From assembly GCA_035318925.1 (NCBI GenBank), contig DATHDS010000016.1, forward strand, positions 4,654 to 68,653: a stretch of DNA of 64,000 bases. Direction: 5' to 3'. Each line of letters opens with the position of its first letter. The first letter of the stretch is position 1. A program made the position numbers and the translations under genes. This document shows, piece by piece, positions 49,360 through 58,498 of this stretch. Under the pieces are notes generated by a model. That model ran no database searches. It had not been told where the DNA came from and worked only from the letters and a program-made list of their open reading frames with translations. The DNA is from VAXT01 sp035318925 (GTDB lineage Bacteria; Actinomycetota; Thermoleophilia; Gaiellales; Gaiellaceae).

Positions 49360-51464
49360 TGCAGTTCCTCATCGCCGACACGTTCACCGACAGTCTCACT
49401 CGCCTTACTGCTGAGGAGCAGAAGGCCGTCAAGACGACGGCTTTCGACCTCCAGACCAATCCCGCGCACCCGAGCCTGCAGTTTCATCGTCTGGACAGGG
49501 CGAAGGACCGCAACTTCTGGTCTGTACGGGCGGGCAGGGATATCCGCTTGATCGTCCACAAGAGCGAGGCGACGCTCGCCCTCTGTTACGCGGACCACCA
49601 CGACAAGGCCTACGCTTGGGCGGAGCGCCGCAAGCTCACTACGCACCCAACAACAGGTGCTGCTCAGCTCGTCGAGATACGCGAGACGGTCCAGGAGATC
49701 GTGGTGCCGGTCTACGTCCAGGCCGAGGCGCCGGCGATCGTGCAACGTCCTCTCTTCGCCGATTTCGGCGACGACGAGCTTCTCCGATATGGAGTTCCGG
49801 TCGACTGGCTCGACGATGTCCGGGCTGCGGACGACCAGCAGCTTCTTGCGCTAGCCGAACATCTTCCGGGCGAGGCGGCCGAGGCGCTGCTCGAGCGCGC
49901 CACCGGTGGCACGCCGCAGCTGCTCGGTGCGCTGCAGGTGCTTGACCTTCCCGCCGACGCTGGTCCCGCCTACGCTGATCCGTTCGAGCACCCCGACGCT
50001 CAACGCCGGTTCCGTGTCGTCGAGAACGTCGAGGAGCTAGAGCGAGCGCTCGAGCACCCGTGGGACCGCTGGATCGTGTTCCTGCATCCCGCTCAGCGCA
50101 ACGTCGTCGAGCGTGATTACGGTGGGCCAGCGCGCGTTTCTGGTTCCGCTGGAACTGGCAAGACCATCGTGGCCCTGCACCGCGCCGTCTTTCTGGCCCG
50201 GGCAAATCCCGAGGCTCGCATCCTGCTGACGACCTACACGGACACCCTCGCAAGTGCCCTCCGAAGCCGACTCATGTTGCTCATCCAAAACGAGCCCCGC
50301 ATCGCCGAGCGAATTGATGTGCAGTCGATCTCGGGGGTTGGCCAGCGCCTTTATCAGGCTCATGCGGGAGAGCCACGCATCGCAACGCGGGAAGACATCG
50401 AGGGGTTCATCCGCGTCGCGTCTGAGGCAGTCGATCCGCACAAGTTCCAACTGCACTTTCTTGTCACCGAATGGGAGCAGGTCGTGGATTCCTGGCAGCT
50501 CCGAACCTGGGACGACTACCGCGATGTCCGCAGGCTCGGACGGAAGACTGGTCTCCCGGAGCAGCAGAGGGCGATCCTGTGGTCGATCTTCGAGCGGGTC
50601 GAGAAGCGACTTGCGGAGGAGGACATGCTCACGGAGTTTGGGATGTTCACGCGGCTCTCTGATCTCCTCATGCAACGTGGCGGGCGCCCGTATGACCACA
50701 TCGTTGTCGACGAAGCGCAGGACATGGGCGTGGCCCATCTGCGGTTCTTTGCCACGTTGGCAGAAGATCGCCGGAACGCCCTGTTTTTCGCTGGTGATCT
50801 CGGTCAACGCATCTTCCAGCAGCCTTTCTCGTGGCGTGCGTTGGGCGTGGATATCCGCGGGCGGTCGAGGAATCTGCACGTCAACTACCGAACCTCGCAT
50901 CAGATCCGGCAGAACGCGGACCGGTTGCTCGATCCGGAGCAGACCGATGCAGACGGCAACATCGAAAGCCGGGCCGGCACGGTTTCGGTTTTCAATGGCG
51001 TGCCGCCGACGATCCGTGTTTTCGATGACGAGGAAGCCGAGGTCAAAGCGGTTGCGACTTGGATGCGAGACCTCGTCGATGACGGACTCGCGCCGGAGGA
51101 GCTCAGCATCTTCGTTCGATCCGAAGCCGAGCTCGAGCGCGCACGCCGAGCCGTCGAAGCCGCTGGCCTGACGGCCGCGGTACTGGACGAGAAAGTGCGG
51201 ACCACCCGAGGCACGGTATCCGTGAGCACAATGGATTTGGCGAAGGGGCTGGAGTTCCGGGCAGTGGTGGTGATGGGTTGCGACGACGAAGTGATTCCGT
51301 CTCAGGCACGGATCGAGGCGATCGCCGACAACGCTGATCTCGAGGACGTCTATACGACGGAGCGGCACCTCTTGTACGTCGCCTGTACGCGTGCCCGCGA
51401 TCACCTCTGGATCTCAGGCGTCGAGCCAGCCTCGGAGTTCCTCGACGATCTAACCTCGAAGTGA
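49359..51464 (+). CDS. RelE-fold/UvrD helicase fusion protein
   Basis: 701 aa; ATG 49359 overlaps the methyltransferase stop (TGATG). Residues about 1-85 have a RelE/ParE-like fold: FTDSLTRLTAEEQKAVKTTA, HPSLQFHRLDRAKDRNFWSV, RAGRDIRLIVHKSEATLALC. A linker domain follows, then an SF1A helicase: Walker A GSAGTGKT at about 262, VVDEAQDMG, GDLGQRIFQQPFSWRALG, NYRTSHQIR, and the C-terminal TMDLAKGLEFRAVVVMG and YVACTRARDHLWISG. The RelE-like part may be a ribonuclease or only a binding fold; its catalytic residues were not verified. Last gene of the operon. Confidence 0.87.
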   Translation: MQFLIADTFTDSLTRLTAEEQKAVKTTAFDLQTNPAHPSLQFHRLDRAKDRNFWSVRAGRDIRLIVHKSEATLALCYADHHDKAYAWAERRKLTTHPTTGAAQLVEIRETVQEIVVPVYVQAEAPAIVQRPLFADFGDDELLRYGVPVDWLDDVRAADDQQLLALAEHLPGEAAEALLERATGGTPQLLGALQVLDLPADAGPAYADPFEHPDAQRRFRVVENVEELERALEHPWDRWIVFLHPAQRNVVERDYGGPARVSGSAGTGKTIVALHRAVFLARANPEARILLTTYTDTLASALRSRLMLLIQNEPRIAERIDVQSISGVGQRLYQAHAGEPRIATREDIEGFIRVASEAVDPHKFQLHFLVTEWEQVVDSWQLRTWDDYRDVRRLGRKTGLPEQQRAILWSIFERVEKRLAEEDMLTEFGMFTRLSDLLMQRGGRPYDHIVVDEAQDMGVAHLRFFATLAEDRRNALFFAGDLGQRIFQQPFSWRALGVDIRGRSRNLHVNYRTSHQIRQNADRLLDPEQTDADGNIESRAGTVSVFNGVPPTIRVFDDEEAEVKAVATWMRDLVDDGLAPEELSIFVRSEAELERARRAVEAAGLTAAVLDEKVRTTRGTVSVSTMDLAKGLEFRAVVVMGCDDEVIPSQARIEAIADNADLEDVYTTERHLLYVACTRARDHLWISGVEPASEFLDDLTSK

Positions 51465-51476
51465 TCCTCGCCGCAG

Positions 51477-54400
51477 CTAACTATGGGCAGTGTCTCGGGC
51501 GATCGCTAGCAAGACTGCATCGATGACACGCTGGTCATCTTCAAAGCCCTTCGGCGACGTGAGGTCGTGTTCACCGTCGTCGATGAGGAGGTAGTACCGG
51601 GTCGCTGCCCCGAGGAGACCTCGGGCTACCGGCGGGTATGAACCGGGGTCGCTCAATGTCTCGATCAGGCGGTGTCCGAGAGAGATGCCCCGTTCGTCGA
51701 TGGCATGCCCTTGGGCTAGTGCCTCGAGCTGCGCCTCACGTTCCTCCACCTCGGACCTCAGTGAGGCGAGATCCTCGGCCGACGTCTCGCGATACAGCCC
51801 CACGACGTGGTGAAGCAGCTCGGCTGGTAGGGCAAGTCCGGTTGCGCGGATCTCCTCTCTCGGGTCCGCCGTGATCTCGATGTAGTTGACGGCGAGTAGC
51901 TCATGCTGAACGCCAACCTGTTCACGACCAGCGAGATCTGAGATACGTCGGTCACGTTCTTCGGTGAGACTCGCCACGAGCCGCTCGGCATTGTCGAGGT
52001 TCGTTGCCCACACCGGCAGAATCCTCTGGTCGTCGGCGTCATCCGAGATCAGCAGTCGATCGTAGACTGCCTTGATCGCGGCGAGTTTCTCTGCGGCTGC
52101 GCGTTCTTTGTAGACATAGAACCTGTCGAGCTTCCTACGCTCGTGTTCGAGCCGTTCACGATTCACCTCTGCGAGCTCCGCCTGGCGGCCGAGCAGCCTC
52201 TGGACGGCCGCAGTCTCAGCAAAGCCGAGAGCGCTCTCGAAGGCTGCGTCGCGCGGTGCGAGAGGAGCGGCGTCCGCCCATTCCTCGCGCTTGATTCTCA
52301 TTGTTCGGTCAAGCAGCCACGATGCCAGTTCGTCGTCGGGCTTCCGATCGGGGCCAACGAAGATTGGGAGGGTTTCCTTCGAACGGGCGACACCTTCGAA
52401 TTCGAGTGCGTAGACGAAGAGCCAGCCAGACTGTGGGCTCACGTCGTTCGTGCGAATGCGTCGGTGACTCGCTCTGCCTGGGTACTCCCGCCGACGCACG
52501 TAGTCCACGAGCGCGTCGACGATCTCGTTTCCGAACGCGAGGAACTCGACGTCTTCGTGGTCAAGTGCGGTCGAGGGGTCTAGCGTGGCGACTCTGTGCT
52601 CACCATCTCTGACGATGCCCGGGAACTCGTCTCCGAAGCGGCCTCTGAGTCGAAGCTCGAAGACTTGATCGATTGTGGGGTGTCGCTCGACCCCGACCCC
52701 GAGCTCATTCAAGCTTCCGAGGACAAAGCTCTTCAGCTCATCGTTTGAGAGCAATCCGCGTTGGTCGAGCAGTCGCTGAACCTCGTCCTGTCTGAATGAG
52801 CGAGTGTCCATGATGAGATCCGCGAGTCGTCGTTCGGCTGCCCTCGCCTCGCTGACCCGTGACTCAAGGCGTTCCTCGTAGTCCGTCAAGGCCTGGTCGG
52901 CTTTCTCGTCAGCAAGAGCAAGGATCTTTCGCAGGTCGGCCTCGACATCGCCAAGGATGGGATCAAGGCCACCTACCGTGTCCTCGAACAACCCGATCCG
53001 TTCGCCCAGTACGTGGAGCACGCGCTCTTCAACTGTCCCGGTCGTCGAGAGGTTGAAGATCGAGACCGGCTTCTTCTGCCCGATCCGGTCGATGCGGCCA
53101 ATGCGCTGCTCGACTTTCATTGGGTTCCAAGGAAGGTCGTAGTTCACGAGCATGTGGCTGAACTGCAGGTTTCGACCTTCCCCACCGGCCTCTGACGAGA
53201 TAAGGAGCTGAGGTCCGCTCGCTTCCCGGAAGTTCGAAACCGCCCTATCCTTTTCGGCGGGCTTGAGGCCACCGTTGAAAATGTGCGAAGTCCACGGCGG
53301 TGGGACGTGCTCTGCGATGTATGCCTGGGTTTCCAGGAACTGCGTGAAGATGATGACCTTCGCATCCGGCTCGCTCTGAAGAATCTCGCCCAAACGCTCG
53401 ATCAAGACGCGCGTCTTTGAGTCGAGCGAAATCGCGTCGAGAAGTTCGACGATCGCTCGCAGCTCGGCGATCTCGGTCTCCGTGTCCTCTCGGAATCTTG
53501 TCGCCATGATGTCGTCGAGGGCTTCTGTGATCAGGACCTCTTCGAGCTCGTCTTCCTCGGGAGGAGGCGCGGAGCTCGCTTCCAGCTTCTTCTCCAACTT
53601 TTCGATCCGCGAAAGAAGCGATTTGCGGAGGGCAGCGGAGCTGCTGCAAACAAGCTTCTGGAAGCTCACCATGAGGAACCCGAGGGCGTTGTTCTTCTCG
53701 ACGCGTGCTCGTTCGAATCCTTCTCGTGCGTACTGCGTAACCGCGTGGTAAGCCATCCACTCGGGATCGGTCAGATCGACCTCCCAAACGGCAGCCACCC
53801 GAGGCATGAACCCACCGACCACTGCCTTCCGATTCCGGACGAGCGCCTCGCTTAGCCGATGCCTAGACAGAAGCTCCTCGGTCAGAAGGGCTCGCTCGTC
53901 GGGATCCTTAAGCCGCTTCGCACAAGCTTTCGGGTCCTCAGACAGCCAACCCGCTACCTCTGCCGCCACCTGCGTTTGAGCGGGCGCCTTGAGAGACGGC
54001 CATCGACTGATTGCCTCGACGGTTTGGTTTAGCCCGGCGAGCTGCCGACGGTGCTCGTCGAAGTCTTCGTAGCTCGCGAAGAGTGTCGAATCAAGTAGCT
54101 CGAGCAGCGAGTAAAGCTCGAACGGATGGAGCTGCATTGGCGTAGCCGTCAAGAACAGCATCGCCCTAGAATTGGCGTGTTCGGGACTCGCAAGTTGTTG
54201 GACGAGGCGATAGAAGCGTGTGCCAGCCAGATTGCCCAGCGTGCGTCGAGCGTGGTGCGCTTCGTCGACTATCACCATGTCCCAGTCGGCGAGCGCAATC
54301 TCCTTGGCGCGCTGATCCGTCGAGCACGCGTAAGAGGTCGACGTGATGACGTTGTCGTGGACCGTCCAGACGTTCTCTCCCGGGTGTGTCGTCTCGATGC

Positions 54401-55124
54401 CCGGAATCGTCCGCCTGTCGAGTTGCGCGAATGTCTCATTGAATTTGGTCTTGAGCTCGAATTGCCACTGCGACACGATCCCCGACGGTGCGAGAACAAG
54501 CGTCCGGCGAGCCATTCCGCGCGCCTTGAGCTCCTTCAGAATCAATCCGGCTTCGATTGTCTTGCCCAGACCGACTTCGTCTGCCAAAAGGAAGCGATGG
54601 GGGTATGAGGTCGCGACTCGATGGAGGACACCGACTTGGTGCTGCTTGATCTCGACGCGGGAGTTCGAGAGCGACGACAGCTCGTCGAATTGATGCGCGA
54701 AAAGAAGCCTCGTCGCGGCGAGCCGAAGGTTCACCGACCGAGCAGAGTCGAGCTGGCCCCGCCTCATGAGCTCGACGGGGTCGGTGAGTAGGGCTCGTCG
54801 GACACCGTCTTCGAGAACGGTCTTTCGTCTGCCGCCGGGAAGGTTGACCGTGTAAAAGACCTTCCCATCGGCGTCATTCATGGACGACACGACACCGACC
54901 TCGTCGTCGGCTAGGAGGTGGACGTCGTCACCGGCATCGAATGTCACTCGCTCGAGCGCGTCGTTCGGCCAAGCGAAGATTTGCTCGTCACCGTTGTCGA
55001 ACCGAACGTTCAACTTCCGCCCGGAAGAATCGGAGGCTGTGACCACGCCGATTCCGTCCCCGGCGCCCGAGATCCAACGGACAAGGTTTCCGACCCCCAA
55101 CGTCCGCGTTCCAAGTGTTGCCAT
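51477..55124 (-). CDS. SNF2/RapA-like DEAH helicase
   Basis: 1215 aa. Two Tudor/SH3-like barrels begin the protein (residues 1-105: LGVGNLVRWISGAGDGIGVV, GDDVHLLADDEVGVVSSMND), as in RapA. The SNF2 ATPase has Walker A LADEVGLGKTIEAG (about 180-193), DEAH 287-290 in VIVDEAHHARR, the SAT-like FLTATPMQLHP, and the C-lobe ISSEAGGEGRNLQFSHMLVN with EQRIGRIDRIGQ. A long C-terminal half with coiled coils follows. Large SNF2 proteins of this sort occur in DISARM (DrmD) and similar systems. Convergent, 12 nt from the end of the RelE-UvrD gene; strong AAGGAG ribosome site. Confidence 0.88.
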   Translation of the reverse strand: MATLGTRTLGVGNLVRWISGAGDGIGVVTASDSSGRKLNVRFDNGDEQIFAWPNDALERVTFDAGDDVHLLADDEVGVVSSMNDADGKVFYTVNLPGGRRKTVLEDGVRRALLTDPVELMRRGQLDSARSVNLRLAATRLLFAHQFDELSSLSNSRVEIKQHQVGVLHRVATSYPHRFLLADEVGLGKTIEAGLILKELKARGMARRTLVLAPSGIVSQWQFELKTKFNETFAQLDRRTIPGIETTHPGENVWTVHDNVITSTSYACSTDQRAKEIALADWDMVIVDEAHHARRTLGNLAGTRFYRLVQQLASPEHANSRAMLFLTATPMQLHPFELYSLLELLDSTLFASYEDFDEHRRQLAGLNQTVEAISRWPSLKAPAQTQVAAEVAGWLSEDPKACAKRLKDPDERALLTEELLSRHRLSEALVRNRKAVVGGFMPRVAAVWEVDLTDPEWMAYHAVTQYAREGFERARVEKNNALGFLMVSFQKLVCSSSAALRKSLLSRIEKLEKKLEASSAPPPEEDELEEVLITEALDDIMATRFREDTETEIAELRAIVELLDAISLDSKTRVLIERLGEILQSEPDAKVIIFTQFLETQAYIAEHVPPPWTSHIFNGGLKPAEKDRAVSNFREASGPQLLISSEAGGEGRNLQFSHMLVNYDLPWNPMKVEQRIGRIDRIGQKKPVSIFNLSTTGTVEERVLHVLGERIGLFEDTVGGLDPILGDVEADLRKILALADEKADQALTDYEERLESRVSEARAAERRLADLIMDTRSFRQDEVQRLLDQRGLLSNDELKSFVLGSLNELGVGVERHPTIDQVFELRLRGRFGDEFPGIVRDGEHRVATLDPSTALDHEDVEFLAFGNEIVDALVDYVRRREYPGRASHRRIRTNDVSPQSGWLFVYALEFEGVARSKETLPIFVGPDRKPDDELASWLLDRTMRIKREEWADAAPLAPRDAAFESALGFAETAAVQRLLGRQAELAEVNRERLEHERRKLDRFYVYKERAAAEKLAAIKAVYDRLLISDDADDQRILPVWATNLDNAERLVASLTEERDRRISDLAGREQVGVQHELLAVNYIEITADPREEIRATGLALPAELLHHVVGLYRETSAEDLASLRSEVEEREAQLEALAQGHAIDERGISLGHRLIETLSDPGSYPPVARGLLGAATRYYLLIDDGEHDLTSPKGFEDDQRVIDAVLLAIARDTAHS

Positions 55125-55200
55125 GGGCCTATCTCCTTGCGCGCACCTCGCGGGGTGACGTTAGTAACCGCGTCTAACGGTTTTACGTGATTATCAAGCA

Positions 55201-58200
55201 ATGAGGGTCACAAATGGAAATCTCGCCTACTCGCCGTCCGACGTAACGGCTTATTTGGAGTGCGAGCACCTGACCCAGCTCGAGCTCAAGGTCGTCCGCG
55301 GCGAGATCGTTAAGCCGCAAGTCGAGGACGCTCAGGCGGAGCTGATCCGGCGCAAGGGTGAGGAACACGAGCGCGCTTACCTTGACCAGCTGCTCGCGGA
55401 TGGGCGCGACGTCGTCACGATCGAGCTCGTCGGCCCGAACGGCGAGTGGGACTGGGAGGGCGCCGCGCGCGAGACCGCGGACGCGATGCACGCCGGGCGC
55501 GAGGTCGTCTACCAGGCCGCTTTCCTCGACGGCGAGTGGCGTGGGCTCGCCGACTTCGTGATCCGCGGGGCCGACGGCTCCTACGAGGCCTACGACACCA
55601 AGCTTGCACGGCATGGGAAGCCGGCGCACGTGCTCCAGCTTTGCTTCTACTCCGAGCAGATCGGGCGCGTCCAGGGGCGGACGCCCGAGCGGATGCACAT
55701 TGCGCTCGGCTCCGGCGAGACCGAGAGCTACCGCGTGCTCGACTTCCTCGCCTACTACCGGCGCGTTCGCGGGCGCTTTCTCGACGCCGTTCACAACCCT
55801 AGGCTGACCGAGCCCTGGCCGGTCGACCACTGCTCAATGTGCGACTTCCGCAAGCTCTGCGAGGCCCGGTGGGACGAGCAGGACCACCTGACCCGCGTCG
55901 CCAACATCCGCCGCGACCAGATCGTTCGGCTCGGCGAGGCCGGGATCACGACGCTCGCCGCGCTCGGGGACACGCCGCCCGAGACCGTCGTCCCGCACAT
56001 CGCAGCCAGCACCCTCGAGAACATCCGCCACCAGGCCGAGCTCCAGCTCCGCCACCGGCGCACGGGCGAGCACGCGTTCGACACCCTCCGCCCGGAGGAC
56101 GAGCGCGGCCTCGCGCTGCTCCCGAAGCCCTCGCCGGGCGACCTCTTCTTCGACATGGAGGGCGACCCGTACTGGGAGCCGACCGGCGGGCTCGAGTACC
56201 TCTTCGGCGTCCTCTGGCACGAGGACGGCGAGGAGCAGTTCCGCGGCTTCTGGGCACACGACCGCGAGGAGGAGCGGCGCGCGTTCGAGGACTTCATGGA
56301 CTTCGTCCGCGAGCGGCTCGAGCGCCAGCCCGACCTGCACGTCTACCACTACGCCTCCTACGAGCAGACCGCGCTCAAGCGCCTGATGGGCGAGTACGCG
56401 ACGTGCGAGGACGCCGTCGACAACCTCCTCCGCAGAGAAGTGCTCGTCGACCTCCTCGATGTCGTGCGCCAGGGGGTGCGGATCTCGCATCCGCGCTACG
56501 GGCTCAAGGACGTCGAGCAGTTCTACATGGAGCGCGAGGCCGAGCTCAGCTCCGGCGAGGACTCGATCGTCCTCTACGAGCGCTGGGTCGACGGGCACGA
56601 CCAGTCGATCCTCGACGGGATCGAGGAGTACAACCGCGAGGACTGCCTCTCGACCTACCTGCTGCGCGAGTGGCTCATCGCGCGGAAGGCCGACGCGCAG
56701 GCGGCGTGGGGGACGCAGATCCCCTGGCGCGAGCCGCCGGCGGTGCGCGAGATCAAGCCCGAGGACGAGGAGGAGCTCGCCGAGCGAGAGACGCTTCGCG
56801 AGGTCCTGCTCGTGCGCGGGGACGAGAGCGCGCGGCTCGCGGGCCTGCTGCTCGAGTACCACAAGCGCGAGGCAAAGCCGGTCTGGTGGGCGTTCTTCCG
56901 CCGGCTGGAGCTGACGAGCTCGGAGCTCGTGGAGGACTCGGAGTCGATCGGCGGGCTCGAGTGGGACGGCGAGGAGCCGGAGGAACACAAGCAGTCGCGC
57001 ATCTACACGGGGACGTTCCCAACCCAGCCGTACAAGCTCGGCGATGAGGTCGTTGATCCCGCGACGGGCAAGAGCGCCGGGACGATCTACGAGCTCGACG
57101 ACGCCGCCGGCCGTCTTCGGCTGCGGCGCGGCCCGAAACTCTTCGACGTGGCGTTGCCGCAGGCGCTCATCCCCGGCGGCGCGTGGGACACGAGCTGCCA
57201 GCGCCAGGCGTTGATGCGGCTTGGGCGATCCGTGCGCGCCGACGACGGCCGGTACGCGGCGCTCGAGGGCGTGATTCGCCGGGAGCTTCCGCTCGAGGGC
57301 GCGCGCGTGCAGGTCGAGACCGAGGACGAAATGAAAGAGCTCGTCGACCGCGTCGAGGGCCGTCACCTCTTCATTCAGGGCCCGCCCGGCTCGGGGAAGA
57401 CGTACACAGGAGCGCGCTTGATCGCGCACCTGCTCGGCCGGGGCAAGCGCGTCGGCGTCGCATCGACGACGCACAAGGCGATCCACAACCTGCTCGATGA
57501 GATCGTCGAGGTCGGCGTGACCGCTCGCGGTCTGAAGAAGTCCAGTAGCAGCAACCCGGAGGCGGTCTACGAGAAGGGATCGATCGAGAGCGAGAGCGAC
57601 GTCAAGCCGTTCCTCGACCCCGAGGTCCGCCTGCTGGCCGGGACGGCATGGCTCTTCGCGCGGCCCGAGCTCGACCAGCAGCTCGACTATTTGTTCATCG
57701 ACGAGGCGGGCCAGGTCTCGCACGCGGATGCGCTTGCGATGGGCACCTCGGCGAGGACGCTCGTCCTGCTCGGCGACCCGGTGCAGCTCGCACAGGTCTC
57801 CCAGGGCACCCATCCGGGCGGGTCTGGCGCGTCGGTGCTCGAGCACTTGCTGGGCGATGCGCAGACGATCCCGGTGGATCGCGGCCTCTTCCTCGACCGC
57901 TCGTTCCGCATGCATCCGGACGTGTGCCGCTACATCTCGGACGCGTTCTACGAGAGCAGGCTCGAGCCGGCCGACGGCTGCGAGCGGCAGTCGACGAGCG
58001 TGGGCACCGGGTTGCGGTTCCTGGCCGTTGAGCACGAGGGCAACCGCCGCTCGTCGGCCGAGGAGGCCGCGCGCGTGGGGGAGGAGCTCGAGCGGTTGCT
58101 GGGCGAGCAGTGGACGGACAAAGAGGGCGTCACGAGGCCACTGGGCCTCAACGACATCCTGGTCGTCGCGCCGTACAACGAGCAGGTGAAGTGCCTGGCC

Positions 58201-58485
58201 GAGGCGCTACCGCGCGGAGCCCGGGTCGGCACCGTGGACAAGTTCCAGGGCCAGGAGGCGCCGGTCACGTTCTTCTCGATGGCAACCTCGAGCGCCGCGT
58301 ATGTGCCACGCAATCTCGAGTTCCTGCTCTCGCGGAACCGCCTCAACGTCGCGGTGTCGCGAGCGAAGTGCCTGGCGTACGTCGTCGCGAGCCCGAAGCT
58401 CCTGGAGGTCGGCTGCCGCTCAATCGAGCAGATGCGAATGGCGAACGCGCTGTGCCTCTTCGTCGAGGGTGCTGGTCAGTCATGA
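55201..58485 (+). CDS. TM0106-family RecB-like nuclease / RNase H-like / SF1 helicase
   Basis: 1094 aa. A Cas4/RecB-type nuclease at the N-terminus has Asp118 in GLADFVIR and Asp132-Thr-Lys134 in YEAYDTK, with a probable [4Fe-4S] set Cys21 (YLECEHL), Cys211, Cys214 and Cys220 (CSMCDFRKLC). A predicted RNase H-fold exonuclease follows (LFFDMEGDPYW about 315-325, HYASYEQTALKRL, EEYNREDCLSTY about 475-485). The C-terminal Dna2/UPF1-like helicase has IQGPPGSGKTYTG at about 727, FIDEAGQVSHADAL at about 834, VDKFQGQEAPVTFFSMATS and NVAVSRAKCLAYVV. Probable processing of branched or flapped DNA. Divergent from the SNF2 gene, sharing a 76-bp control region. Confidence 0.9.
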   Translation: MRVTNGNLAYSPSDVTAYLECEHLTQLELKVVRGEIVKPQVEDAQAELIRRKGEEHERAYLDQLLADGRDVVTIELVGPNGEWDWEGAARETADAMHAGREVVYQAAFLDGEWRGLADFVIRGADGSYEAYDTKLARHGKPAHVLQLCFYSEQIGRVQGRTPERMHIALGSGETESYRVLDFLAYYRRVRGRFLDAVHNPRLTEPWPVDHCSMCDFRKLCEARWDEQDHLTRVANIRRDQIVRLGEAGITTLAALGDTPPETVVPHIAASTLENIRHQAELQLRHRRTGEHAFDTLRPEDERGLALLPKPSPGDLFFDMEGDPYWEPTGGLEYLFGVLWHEDGEEQFRGFWAHDREEERRAFEDFMDFVRERLERQPDLHVYHYASYEQTALKRLMGEYATCEDAVDNLLRREVLVDLLDVVRQGVRISHPRYGLKDVEQFYMEREAELSSGEDSIVLYERWVDGHDQSILDGIEEYNREDCLSTYLLREWLIARKADAQAAWGTQIPWREPPAVREIKPEDEEELAERETLREVLLVRGDESARLAGLLLEYHKREAKPVWWAFFRRLELTSSELVEDSESIGGLEWDGEEPEEHKQSRIYTGTFPTQPYKLGDEVVDPATGKSAGTIYELDDAAGRLRLRRGPKLFDVALPQALIPGGAWDTSCQRQALMRLGRSVRADDGRYAALEGVIRRELPLEGARVQVETEDEMKELVDRVEGRHLFIQGPPGSGKTYTGARLIAHLLGRGKRVGVASTTHKAIHNLLDEIVEVGVTARGLKKSSSSNPEAVYEKGSIESESDVKPFLDPEVRLLAGTAWLFARPELDQQLDYLFIDEAGQVSHADALAMGTSARTLVLLGDPVQLAQVSQGTHPGGSGASVLEHLLGDAQTIPVDRGLFLDRSFRMHPDVCRYISDAFYESRLEPADGCERQSTSVGTGLRFLAVEHEGNRRSSAEEAARVGEELERLLGEQWTDKEGVTRPLGLNDILVVAPYNEQVKCLAEALPRGARVGTVDKFQGQEAPVTFFSMATSSAAYVPRNLEFLLSRNRLNVAVSRAKCLAYVVASPKLLEVGCRSIEQMRMANALCLFVEGAGQS

Positions 58486-58498
58486 GCCGGGCCGCCCG

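Noticed and set aside
39611..55124. Labelling the helicase block as DISARM or BREX
   Set aside because: Only SNF2 helicase and methyltransferase are shared; DrmA/B/C, BrxC, PglZ and BrxA/B hallmarks are not found.
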